Shown here: positions 1 to 5,194 of the stretch, in pieces
How the letters are laid out: the number at the start of each line of letters is the position of its first letter
Position numbering within the stretch: position 1 is the first letter of the stretch
DNA from: Frankiaceae bacterium
Lineage (GTDB): Bacteria; Actinomycetota; Actinomycetes; JAVEEB01
Length of the DNA stretch: 6,269 nucleotides
Direction: 5' to 3'
Assembly: GCA_030840665.1 (NCBI GenBank)
Contig: JAVEEB010000204.1
Span: 1-6,269, forward strand
Position numbers and translations under genes: made by a program
The notes under the pieces: generated by a model
The model's input: only the letters and a program-made list of their open reading frames with translations
What the model was told of the DNA's origin: nothing
Database searches by the model: none

Positions 1-411
1 GTGCATGGCGCGTTCTTCGGCACTGAAGCCGCCGCCATCGGTGCCCGCTGACCTGGCGATCATGTCGGACTCCTCGTCCTCGCCCTCGCTGCCGTCGAGG
101 TCGACGATGCGACCTGCTCGTTCGTCGCGATCGGCGGGGTTCGGGTCGTCGCTGTCGGGTTCGCTGCTCGCCGGCTCGTCCAGTTGTGCGTAGACGTCGG
201 GCTCTTCATGCGAGAGGCGCACGTCGAGCGGTTCGCCGAGGGACTCCTCGAGAGCCGTCGTGCCCCACTGGTTCACCGCCTGCGGCCGATCACCAGGGAC
301 GACCATCTCGTCCTGCGTGTCCCCGGTGATCTGCTTGCCGGGGAGGGCATTGTCGGTCGAGGGAAGGCCTGCTTCCTCGTAGGGGTCCGCCGGTTCACCG
401 TTCCGCTCCAT
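1..411 (-). CDS. DUF5709 family acidic protein, C-terminus cut by window edge
   Basis: Reading the minus strand from ATG at 411 gives 137 codons with no stop, running off the left edge. The product is very acidic and lacks membrane segments. Residues about 46-65 (WGTTALEESLGEPLDVRLSH) match the conserved centre of DUF5709, an actinobacterial family of unknown function. An Asp/Glu/Ser/Pro-rich linker follows. The visible end, GTDGGGFSAEERAMH, matches the family's C-terminal signature, so only a few residues are probably missing. The start is preceded by a modest purine stretch (GGAACGGAG, about 5 nt upstream). The gene lies 63 nt downstream of the YtxH-type gene on the same strand and could share its transcript. 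Family membership is from recalled motifs; the role is unknown, and a soluble cytoplasmic protein is inferred from composition. Confidence 0.85.
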   Translation of the reverse strand, partial: MERNGEPADPYEEAGLPSTDNALPGKQITGDTQDEMVVPGDRPQAVNQWGTTALEESLGEPLDVRLSHEEPDVYAQLDEPASSEPDSDDPNPADRDERAGRIVDLDGSEGEDEESDMIARSAGTDGGGFSAEERAMH

Positions 412-474
412 GCTGGCTCCGTTCCCTGAGGCTTCCGACGGTGACTCGAGCGCGACCGTTGGCTTCGACTGCAG

Positions 475-762
475 CTACGACGGTGAGGAGCTCGAGTCGT
501 CGGCGCCCGCGTAGGCGGGGTAGGGCGAGACGCCGCTCGGGCTGCCGTTGTCCTTGATGCCGATCTTGTCGGTCACCGTTGACTTCGCGGATTCGTAGAC
601 CTCGGTCGCCTTCGACTGCACGACGCCGGCCTTCTCCTGGATGAGCGGGTTGTCCCAGGCGGCCTGCCACTTGGCCCGGATCTGCTCGTAGCGCTCGCGG
701 CCCGCCTTGGTGCCCAGCACGTAGCCAGTGGCCAGACCGACGAGCAGGGTCATCTTGCGCAT
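475..762 (-). CDS. YtxH-type small membrane-anchored protein
   Basis: This 95-aa protein starts with a short hydrophobic helix (residues about 4-17, MTLLVGLATGYVLG), then the signature TKAGRERYEQI typical of actinobacterial YtxH-domain proteins. A charged helical stretch with 'WDNPLIQEKAGVVQSKA' follows, then a low-complexity Ser/Pro/Asp tail (DDSSSSPS). Proteins of this shape are usually tethered by one N-terminal membrane helix or hairpin and have been linked to general stress. No biochemical role is established. An in-frame upstream ATG at 951 would give 158 aa, but the extension resembles nothing and crosses the divergent promoter area and the tRNA-Asn start. The ATG at 762 has a near-ideal Shine-Dalgarno, so that start was chosen. 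The DUF5709 gene lies 63 nt downstream. Confidence 0.88.
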   Translation of the reverse strand: MRKMTLLVGLATGYVLGTKAGRERYEQIRAKWQAAWDNPLIQEKAGVVQSKATEVYESAKSTVTDKIGIKDNGSPSGVSPYPAYAGADDSSSSPS

Positions 763-766
763 GTTG

Positions 767-774
767 TCCTCCTT
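767..774 (-). promoter_or_regulatory. Strong ribosome binding site deciding the YtxH start
   Basis: On the minus strand the bases read AAGGAGGA, four bases before the ATG at 762. This is close to a full anti-16S match. It supports the 95-aa start over the upstream ATG at 951. Confidence 0.85.
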
Positions 775-892
775 GATCGCGTGCTCCGATGCCAGAGCCC
801 TACCCGATGACGGCGCTGGTAGTCGCCCCGAATTTGTATGAACCATGCTCTTCGCATCCGGAGGTCCGGTCCACCGACGCGGGCTGGTGTTG

Positions 893-898
893 TAAGGT
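893..898 (+). promoter_or_regulatory. Candidate -10 element for the tRNA-Asn transcript
   Basis: TAAGGT resembles actinobacterial housekeeping -10 boxes of the TAnnnT type. It lies about 38 bases before tRNA-Asn, a reasonable distance for a short leader. No convincing TTGACA-like -35 box is visible at the expected 17-18 bp spacing, so this remains a guess. Confidence 0.3.
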
Positions 899-936
899 GA
901 TCGACGCAGCTCCCAGGCGTGCCTGGTGGCTCGTGA

Positions 937-1009
937 TCCCGCGTAGCTCAATTGGCAGAGCAGCCGGCTGTTAACCGGCAGGTTTCTGGTTCGAGTCCAG
1001 ACGCGGGAG
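937..1009 (+). tRNA. tRNA-Asn (anticodon GTT)
   Basis: A full cloverleaf can be folded by hand. The acceptor TCCCGCG (937-943) pairs with CGCGGGA (1002-1008), and the D stem is GCTC/GAGC. The anticodon stem GCCGG/CCGGC encloses CTGTTAA, with GTT at 970-972. The T stem TCTGG/CCAGA closes the loop TTCGAGT. All stems are fully Watson-Crick. The discriminator is G1009 and CCA is not encoded (CTCA follows). Asparagine identity comes from the GTT anticodon. tRNA-Met follows 54 bp downstream on the same strand, so the two may be co-transcribed. Confidence 0.97.
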
Positions 1010-1027
1010 CTCAGAGGGTCGCGGGGA

Positions 1028-1047
1028 CCGTCGGCTGTTGCCGGCGG
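1028..1047 (+). other. Stem-loop in the spacer between the two tRNAs
   Basis: CCGTCGGC (1028-1035) pairs with GCCGGCGG (1040-1047), eight pairs including one G-U, around a TGTT tetraloop. It has no T-tract, so it is not a classic terminator. It could guide processing of a dicistronic tRNA precursor or be incidental in GC-rich DNA. Confidence 0.35.
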
Positions 1048-1063
1048 CCTTCGACGGGAGCAC

Positions 1064-1137
1064 GGGGCGGTAGCTCAGTTGGTCAGAGCAGGGGACTCAT
1101 AATCCCTTGGCCGTCGGTTCGAGCCCGACCCGCCCCA
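1064..1137 (+). tRNA. tRNA-Met (anticodon CAT), probably elongator
   Basis: The acceptor GGGGCGG (1064-1070) pairs fully with CCGCCCC (1130-1136). The D arm is GCTC-AGTTGGTCA-GAGC. The anticodon stem GGGGA/TCCCT (one G-U) encloses CTCATAA, with CAT at 1098-1100. The T stem GTCGG/CCGAC closes the loop TTCGAGC, and the discriminator is A1137. CCA is not encoded (CTC follows). The first acceptor pair is a normal G-C and the anticodon stem lacks the three consecutive G-C pairs of initiator tRNA, so it is not the initiator. A CAT tRNA could also be tRNA-Ile2, read as AUA after lysidine modification of C34. Elongator Met is favoured on resemblance to actinobacterial tRNA-Met but is not proven. Its 3' end appears to be an integration site. 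Confidence 0.93.
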
Positions 1138-1138
1138 C
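1118..1138 (+). repeat. attL-like core within the tRNA-Met 3' end
   Basis: TTCGAGCCCGACCCGCCCCA plus a final C covers the T loop, the 3' T stem, the 3' acceptor strand and the discriminator. It matches 1723-1743 at 20 of 21 positions; only the seventh base differs (C here, T there). Identity stops abruptly on both sides. Confidence 0.75.
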
Positions 1139-1146
1139 TCAGGCCT

Positions 1147-1163
1147 GGATAGAGCAGGGGACT
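1147..1163 (+). repeat. Second tRNA-derived fragment (D-stem to anticodon-stem)
   Basis: GGATAGAGCAGGGGACT matches 1081-1097 inside tRNA-Met at 15 of 17 positions, with 13 consecutive identical bases (AGAGCAGGGGACT). It lies only 10 bp beyond the end of the tRNA. It could be a remnant of a tandem tRNA copy or a rearrangement scar at the island boundary. It is short enough to be partly coincidental. Confidence 0.45.
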
Positions 1164-1187
1164 ACCCGGGCGACTCAAGCACAGCGC

Positions 1188-1622
1188 TCAGGCGGACCGC
1201 TCATCCGTATCGTCGTCGTCCGGGTACACGTCGAGCCACAAGTCTCCTGGAAGCTGCACCAACCGTTTCAGTGTCTCCCGGTCCAACTCGACCGCGTGCT
1301 CGGTTGCGTGCGACCCGACGTAGCAGAACCAGTTGGCTGAATATCCGTCGCGGATCAGTTGCCAGAGGGCGGGGCCGACAGGTTCTAGAGCGTCGAGAAC
1401 GACGTTCAGCGCGGTCGCGAGTTCGAGTCCATCTTGCGGGTCACGGTCGCTGCTCAGGTGCCAGCTCGAATGCTCGCGCGGTGACGAAGTGCGGCTCCCT
1501 ACCGGGCCCCCGGCCTCGTAGCCGCTTGTTGGTGAGACGCCCAGGCGGGTGCTCACGTCGGCCGCCGAACCTCCGTGGTCGCTTGTCAGACGAAAAGTCA
1601 CCTGAGTTCTCATGTGGATCAC
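1188..1622 (-). CDS. DUF4279 domain-containing protein
   Basis: This 144-aa protein covers the DUF4279 domain nearly end to end. It opens with a beta strand (TQVTFRLTSD, about 6-15), then 'ADVSTRLGVSPTSGYEAG' (21-38), matching the family's 'LGxxPTxxxxxG' motif. 'HSSWHLSS' (51-58) follows, then a helix 'LNVVLDALEPVGPALWQLI' (72-90), the strand 'SANWFCYVGS' (95-104) and 'LWLDVYPDDDD' at the end. The family is small, soluble and of unknown biochemical function. The start is uncertain: GTG at 1622 or ATG at 1613, and neither has a clear Shine-Dalgarno. The gene is convergent with tRNA-Met and lies wholly between the two tRNA-end repeats, suggesting it is cargo of a small integrated element. The sequence gives no toxin partner, so any immunity or defence role is speculation. 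Confidence 0.82.
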   Translation of the reverse strand: MIHMRTQVTFRLTSDHGGSAADVSTRLGVSPTSGYEAGGPVGSRTSSPREHSSWHLSSDRDPQDGLELATALNVVLDALEPVGPALWQLIRDGYSANWFCYVGSHATEHAVELDRETLKRLVQLPGDLWLDVYPDDDDTDERSA

Positions 1623-1722
1623 TGTCGCAGCATCCGGGCGCGGCTGACGTCATCGCCCTGATGGCGTCCCACGGCGTGCTGGCCACAGCGCAGGGGAGGC
1701 CGCTGGCAGCGTGCCGGGCAAA

Positions 1723-1743
1723 TTCGAGTCCGACCCGCCCCAC
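1723..1743 (+). repeat. attR-like remnant of a tRNA-Met 3' end, with encoded CCA
   Basis: TTCGAGTCCGACCCGCCCCA plus C repeats the end of tRNA-Met. The next two bases complete CCA (1743-1745) after discriminator A1742, which the intact tRNA does not encode. Bases just upstream (GGCAAA) cannot pair as a T stem, so no working tRNA is present. In the usual integration model the displaced, original tRNA end sits here, and the element supplied the replacement end at 1118-1138. Confidence 0.7.
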
Positions 1744-1865
1744 CACTTTCCCCGGTCGAGAATTTGCACGGCCCCGCGATTCGCTGTCGGCCGTGGCACA
1801 GCTTCGTCAGCCGACCACTCGCAGCCCAACGTGATCATTCCGACGCGATGGGTAAGGGTGTCCAT
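1744..1865 (+). other. Leader region before the GT20 gene
   Basis: This stretch lies between the tRNA-end remnant and the first gene of the central operon, so it should hold the operon promoter. No convincing paired -35 and -10 boxes are visible; a TTGCAC at 1764-1769 lacks a matching -10. The last bases, AAGGGTGTCCAT, give a usable Shine-Dalgarno for the ATG at 1866. In-frame ATGs at 1764 and 1848 exist, but the extra residues resemble nothing in the family. Confidence 0.3.
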
Positions 1866-3401
1866 ATGTCGCAGTCACACACCAGCCCGTTTGATGCATC
1901 CGATCCCAACCTGCCCGTCATCCTGCTGTCGCATCGCGCGCCGGTGACGTTCGGCACGAACGAGGCGGGGGAGCGCACCATCAACCGCGGCGCCGGCGGC
2001 ATCGTCACGGCGCTCACCGGTTTGACGGAACAGTTCGCCGAGACGGTGTGGGTCTGCGCGGCAGACAGCGACGAGGACCGCGTGGTCGTCGAGGAACACG
2101 ACGGCGAGTCGTTCGATGTCGCCGGCCCGCACGGGGAACAGCAGCTCCATCTGCGGATGGTGCAGATCGATGCCGACGTACAAGAGAAGTTCTATGGCGT
2201 GATTTCCAACCCGTTGCTCTGGTTCATCCAGCACGGGCTCTACGGGCTGGCGACCGCGCCGGATCTGACGCAGCGGGACCACGACGCTTTCGTCACCGGC
2301 TACATCGCGGCGAATGCCGAGTTCGGGGACGCGGTCGCGAGCGAGGTCGAAAAGCGCGGCGGCCGGGCCATCGTGATGCTTCACGACTATCACTTCTACG
2401 TCGTCGCGTCGTTCGTGCGCAGTCGTTGCCCCGACGTGGCGATGTCGCTGTTCGTCCACATCCCGTGGCCCGGGCCGGACAACTGGACGGTGCTCCCCCC
2501 GAGCATGCGCGACCCGATCTTTGCGGGGCTCCTCGCGAACGACGTCGTGGCCTTCCACACCGATCGCTTTGCCCGCAACTTCCTGCTCTGCGTCCAGGAG
2601 CACCTCGGGCTGCAGGTCGACTGGTCGGACATGAGCGTCGTGGTGGACGGCCGCCACGTGCGGGCCCGCAGCTACCCCATCTCCATCGACGTCGAGGCGC
2701 TGCGCGCGGTCGCCGCGTCGGACGCGGTGCAAGCGCACGTGGACGTCCTGACGACGCAGTACGGGCTGCCGGAGCGCCAGCTCATCCTTCGGGTCGACCG
2801 GACGGATCCGTCCAAGAACATCGTGCGGGGATTTCGGGCGTACGACCGGATGCTCGAGCTGACGCCCGAGTTGAAAGGCAAGGTCGTCTTCCTCGCGATG
2901 TTGCAGCCGAGCCGGCAAGACGTGAGCGAGTACGCCGACTATCTCCAGCAGATCGGTGGTGTCGTCGCGGAGGTGAACGCCCGCCACGGTGGCGACGGCT
3001 GGCAGCCGATCGACTTGCGACTCGACAACGACTTCGAATTCGCGGTCGGGGCGTATCGGGTCTGTGACGTGCTGCTCGTGAACGCCCTGGCCGACGGCAT
3101 GAACTTGGTGTCTAAAGAGGCCGTCGTGGTCAATGAGCGCGACATGGTGTTGGCGTTGTCGGAGAACACCGGCGCTTTCGCGGAGCTCGGCGAGCACGCC
3201 GTGACCGTCTACCCCTTTGACATCGAACAACAGGCGCACGCACTTGCGGAGGCGCTTGCCATGCCGTTGGCCGAACGTCGTGCACACTTACGGGAAGCCG
3301 CCGGAGTGGTGGTGATGAACGATGTCCAGCAGTGGCTCTCCGCGCAATTGGAAGACCTCAGGGCATTGCGCGGTCACGGTGTTCCACGCTTCACTCCATA
3401 A
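1866..3401 (+). CDS. GT20 family trehalose-6-phosphate synthase-like glycosyltransferase
   Basis: This 511-aa protein is a glycosyltransferase family 20 member. The classic enzyme (OtsA) transfers glucose from UDP-glucose to glucose-6-phosphate in the cytoplasm. By alignment from memory with E. coli OtsA, these residues are kept: the N-terminal Arg in SHRAP (22-26), the glycine-rich GAGG (42-45), Tyr110 and Trp119 in FYGVISNPLLW, HDYH (173-176), VHIPWPGP (197-204), the phosphate-binding pair Arg312 and Lys317, and DGMNLVSKE (410-418) with the sugar-binding Asp and Glu. It is divergent elsewhere: RTDPSKN replaces the usual RLDYTKG, and SENTGAFAE (432-440) replaces SQFAGAA. The donor or acceptor may therefore differ; glucosylglycerol-phosphate synthases and VldE-like pseudo-glycosyltransferases are relatives. 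The start at 1866 is chosen for its AAGGG ribosome site and family N-terminus. No phosphatase (OtsB) domain or gene is adjacent. It is probably co-transcribed with parA, which starts 6 or 12 nt after its stop. Confidence 0.85.
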   Translation: MSQSHTSPFDASDPNLPVILLSHRAPVTFGTNEAGERTINRGAGGIVTALTGLTEQFAETVWVCAADSDEDRVVVEEHDGESFDVAGPHGEQQLHLRMVQIDADVQEKFYGVISNPLLWFIQHGLYGLATAPDLTQRDHDAFVTGYIAANAEFGDAVASEVEKRGGRAIVMLHDYHFYVVASFVRSRCPDVAMSLFVHIPWPGPDNWTVLPPSMRDPIFAGLLANDVVAFHTDRFARNFLLCVQEHLGLQVDWSDMSVVVDGRHVRARSYPISIDVEALRAVAASDAVQAHVDVLTTQYGLPERQLILRVDRTDPSKNIVRGFRAYDRMLELTPELKGKVVFLAMLQPSRQDVSEYADYLQQIGGVVAEVNARHGGDGWQPIDLRLDNDFEFAVGAYRVCDVLLVNALADGMNLVSKEAVVVNERDMVLALSENTGAFAELGEHAVTVYPFDIEQQAHALAEALAMPLAERRAHLREAAGVVVMNDVQQWLSAQLEDLRALRGHGVPRFTP

Positions 3402-3407
3402 CGAGGT

Positions 3408-4181
3408 GTGCCAGTGATAACTGTCAGTGTCGTCAGTTTGAAGGGCGGCGTCGGAAAGACGAGCGTCGTGCTCGGTCTCGCCGGCGCGGCACAAGCCGCT
3501 GGACTTCGCGTGCTCGTTGTCGACCTGGATCCGCAGGCCAACACCAGCATGATTCTGGAGTCCGACCTATCCGACTTCACGATGAACGACGTGCTTGCCG
3601 ATGGCGGCCGTGGCGTCATTGCGGACGCCATTCAGGAAAGCGGTTGGGGCGCCGGTGTCGACATCGTCCCGTCGGAGCTCAGTCTGGAGCGACGCAACAC
3701 GGACACGGGGGAGCGCCTCGAACATCGGCTCGCCCGTGCCATGGAGGGGGTCCGGGGCTACGACCTGGTCCTGTTCGATTCGCCGCCCGCTCTCAACTCC
3801 CTCGCCATCAACGGATTGGCGGCGTCGGATCGCGCCCTGGTCGTCACAGAACCGACCGTATTTTCCATTGTGGGAGCACAGAAGGCGCTCGACGCAGTCG
3901 ACGTCGTACGACGCAATTACAACCCTCGACTGCGACCGGCCGGCATCGTCATAAATAAGGCGCGCCGATCCGCAGAGCACGAGTTCCGCATCGAAGAGAT
4001 CAGGCAGTCATACGCTGACCTCGTCTGGCTGCCGGCCATCCCTGACCGGTCAGTCACCTTCCAGGCGCAGGGGGCATTCGTGCCTGTTCAACGGTGGAGA
4101 TCAGCCGCCGCCGAGGAACTCCGTGTCGTGTTCGCGGACTTCCTCGAACGTTTGTTGTCCATGGCCCCGCGACGTCGCTAG
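3408..4181 (+). CDS. ParA/Soj-family partition-type ATPase, orphan
   Basis: This 257-aa protein has the deviant Walker A motif KGGVGKT at 12-18, with the signature Lys12 and catalytic Lys17. DLDPQANTS (39-47) and Walker B YDLVLFDSPP (118-127, Asp124) follow. ParA proteins dimerise on ATP, bind DNA nonspecifically and position chromosomes, plasmids or protein cargo on the nucleoid. The length and lack of an N-terminal helix-turn-helix fit the short Soj/type Ib shape. The start is ambiguous: GTG at 3408 or GTG at 3414. The AGG at 3404-3406 is better spaced for 3414, which would remove two residues. There is no ParB gene or obvious parS site here. Instead the gene sits between a GT20 enzyme and a histone-like protein, with a 15-nt gap to the latter. 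Its partner and cargo are unknown; the basic downstream protein is a candidate by position only. Confidence 0.9.
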   Translation: MPVITVSVVSLKGGVGKTSVVLGLAGAAQAAGLRVLVVDLDPQANTSMILESDLSDFTMNDVLADGGRGVIADAIQESGWGAGVDIVPSELSLERRNTDTGERLEHRLARAMEGVRGYDLVLFDSPPALNSLAINGLAASDRALVVTEPTVFSIVGAQKALDAVDVVRRNYNPRLRPAGIVINKARRSAEHEFRIEEIRQSYADLVWLPAIPDRSVTFQAQGAFVPVQRWRSAAAEELRVVFADFLERLLSMAPRRR

Positions 4182-4196
4182 TCGAAAGGACGAACC

Positions 4197-4871
4197 ATGC
4201 CGTTAAACCCTCCTCCCCGTAGGGCGCTGCGCAAAGCGACAGACGCCGGCGTCAGCCCGGCGGCACCTCGCGCGCGCAAAGCCACGACTGCTACGGCCCG
4301 ACGTTTGACCTCAGCTGCCGCGGCGGCCGAGGCTGCCGCCGAACCGACCACGGCCGCCGCACGGCCTGCACGCAAGACGGCCGTCCGGAAGGTCGCTGTC
4401 AAGAAGGCTGCGGTGAAGAAGGCTGCACCAGCAAAGAAGGCTGCCGCGAAGAAGGCCGCTGCGAAGAAGACGACGACCCGCAAGGTTGCCGCGAAGAAGG
4501 CGGCGACGACCCGCAAGGCCACCGCGAGCACGCGCAAGGTTGCGGCCAAGAAGGCGGCGACGACCCGCAAGGTTGCGGCGACGACCCGCAAGGTCGCCGC
4601 GAAGAAGGCAGCGACGACCCGCAAGGCCACCGCGAGCACGCGCAAGGTTGCCGCGAAGAAGGCAGCGACGACCCGCAAGGTCGCCGTCAAGAAGGTCGCG
4701 GCGAAGAAGGCGACGACCCGCAAGGCGGCGGTCAAGAAGGCGGCAACCCGCAAGGTCGCCGTCAAGCGGACCGCAGCCAAGCGCACGGTCCGCAAAGCTG
4801 TCGCGAAGAAGGCAACGACGCGCAAGGCGAGCCCGAGGAAGTCCGCAGCCAGGCGTACGACGCGCGGATAG
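4197..4871 (+). CDS. Lys/Ala-rich histone H1-like DNA-binding protein
   Basis: This 224-aa protein is extremely basic and low in complexity. Residues 1-55 are Pro/Ala/Arg-rich. From about residue 58 to the end it is built of degenerate units such as KVAAKKAATTR, close to the C-terminal tail of histone H1 and of bacterial H1-like proteins. It has no HU fold at the N-terminus, so it is not a full HupB. Such tails are disordered and bind and compact DNA through charge. The start has a clear Shine-Dalgarno (GAAAGGA) six bases before ATG. It is the last gene of the operon, 15 nt after parA and 31 bp before a strong terminator hairpin. The minus-strand reading frame across it is a shadow. Function as nucleoid architectural protein is inferred from composition. 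Confidence 0.85.
   Translation: MPLNPPPRRALRKATDAGVSPAAPRARKATTATARRLTSAAAAAEAAAEPTTAAARPARKTAVRKVAVKKAAVKKAAPAKKAAAKKAAAKKTTTRKVAAKKAATTRKATASTRKVAAKKAATTRKVAATTRKVAAKKAATTRKATASTRKVAAKKAATTRKVAVKKVAAKKATTRKAAVKKAATRKVAVKRTAAKRTVRKAVAKKATTRKASPRKSAARRTTRG
4503..4543 (+). repeat. Direct repeat copy 1 inside the H1-like gene
   Basis: Forty-one bases starting GCGACGACCCGCAAGG are identical to 4611-4651. The offset is 108 bp (36 codons), so the reading frame is kept. The unit encodes ATTRKATASTRKV. This suggests in-frame duplication of a 36-residue block, a likely site of length variation between strains. Confidence 0.85.
4611..4651 (+). repeat. Direct repeat copy 2 inside the H1-like gene
   Basis: This is an exact copy of 4503-4543, 108 bp downstream. 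Shorter related units (GCGACGACCCGCAAGG followed by GTYGC) occur between and after the two copies, including at 4557 and 4665. Confidence 0.85.
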
Positions 4872-4902
4872 TTCAGCCAGGTTCACCCGAATGGAGTAGC
4901 GG

Positions 4903-4960
4903 CCGGGCGAATGACAACACCGAAATTACAAAGGTGTTGTTCATTCGCCCGGTTTCGTTT
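4903..4960 (+). terminator. Strong intrinsic terminator, possibly an attenuator
   Basis: CCGGGCGAATGACAACACC (4903-4921) pairs with 4933-4952, giving 19 base pairs with one bulged base on the 3' arm and an 11-base loop (GAAATTACAAA). TTTCGTTT follows at 4953-4960. The orientation ends the GT20-parA-H1-like operon. The stem is much longer than needed for a terminator. The T-tract is followed at once by GGAGG (4961-4965), the Shine-Dalgarno of the next gene, so read-through or attenuation could control that gene. Confidence 0.9.
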
Positions 4961-4969
4961 GGAGGCCCC

Positions 4970-5194
4970 GTGCCGCACCCCGTTCGATCTCTGACCGAGC
5001 AGCCACCGACCATTCGAGTCGCCCCTGCGCCGTCGCTGGCCATGGCGCTCCTGGCCACGGGCGTTCCGCTGTCGCTGCTGATGGATCTCGCCGACCCGCT
5101 GGGCCCGGACTCGCTGGGCATCATGGCGAACGAGTCCGACGAGCCCCGCCTGCGCGTTGTCGACCTTCGCGACAAGTCGGAGGTGGCCTCATGA
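4970..5194 (+). CDS. Small hypothetical protein, 74 aa
   Basis: GTG at 4970 follows a good Shine-Dalgarno (GGAGG at 4961-4965, four bases away) and opens a 74-codon frame ending in TGA. I do not recognise the family with certainty. The centre, SLAMALLATGVPLSLLMDLADP (about 23-44), looks like an amphipathic or weakly hydrophobic helix pair, not a clear transmembrane segment. The C-terminus, ESDEPRLRVVDLRDKSEVAS, is charged. The frame extends upstream to a GTG at 4934 inside the terminator stem, which is less likely as a start. Its nearest promoter must lie in or before the terminator hairpin, so expression may depend on read-through from the H1-like operon. Good ribosome site and protein-like composition support a real gene. 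Confidence 0.6.
   Translation: MPHPVRSLTEQPPTIRVAPAPSLAMALLATGVPLSLLMDLADPLGPDSLGIMANESDEPRLRVVDLRDKSEVAS

Larger units (their letters stand above)
1118..1743. mobile_element. Putative tRNA-Met-integrated mini-island or element remnant
   Basis: The interval is bounded by two copies of a 21-bp sequence from the T-loop and acceptor end of tRNA-Met, 605 bp apart. One copy lies within the intact tRNA and the other stands alone. This is the usual footprint of a tyrosine-recombinase element inserted at a tRNA 3' end. The interior holds one recognisable gene, for a DUF4279 protein, and no integrase, excisionase or transposase. It could be a decayed island, a satellite mobilised in trans, or the trace of a partial tRNA duplication. 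The flanking repeat is directly visible; the mobile origin is inferred. Confidence 0.55.

Noticed and set aside
763..951. Longer YtxH protein starting at 951
   Set aside because: The extension runs through the divergent promoter region and into the tRNA-Asn gene, and the internal ATG at 762 has a near-perfect Shine-Dalgarno.
1271..1834. 187-codon plus-strand Arg-rich frame across the DUF4279 gene and tRNA-end remnant
   Set aside because: It is antisense to the DUF4279 gene, Arg/Ser-rich without a domain, and crosses the tRNA-derived repeat.
2048..3067. 339-codon plus-strand frame overlapping the GT20 gene
   Set aside because: It is a +2-frame shadow with extreme Arg/Ala content and no domain.
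1875..3287. 470-codon minus-strand open frame opposite the GT20 gene
   Set aside because: The plus strand has unmistakable GT20 motifs throughout. The antisense product is Arg/His/Val-rich with no recognisable domain, a usual by-product of GC-rich codon bias.
3402..4181. Full partition locus (parA, parB, parS)
   Set aside because: Only the ATPase is present. The downstream protein lacks ParB motifs and no parS-like 16-bp palindrome was seen nearby.
4480..4700. CRISPR-like repeat array
   Set aside because: The repeats are coding, multiples of three, have no spacers of uniform unrelated sequence, and encode the Lys/Ala motifs of an H1-like tail.
4178..4825. 215-codon minus-strand frame rich in Ala, Val and Phe
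   Set aside because: It is the reverse of the AAG/GCC repeats of the H1-like gene, which has the proper ribosome site and operon position. The apparent hydrophobic protein is an artefact of the repeats.
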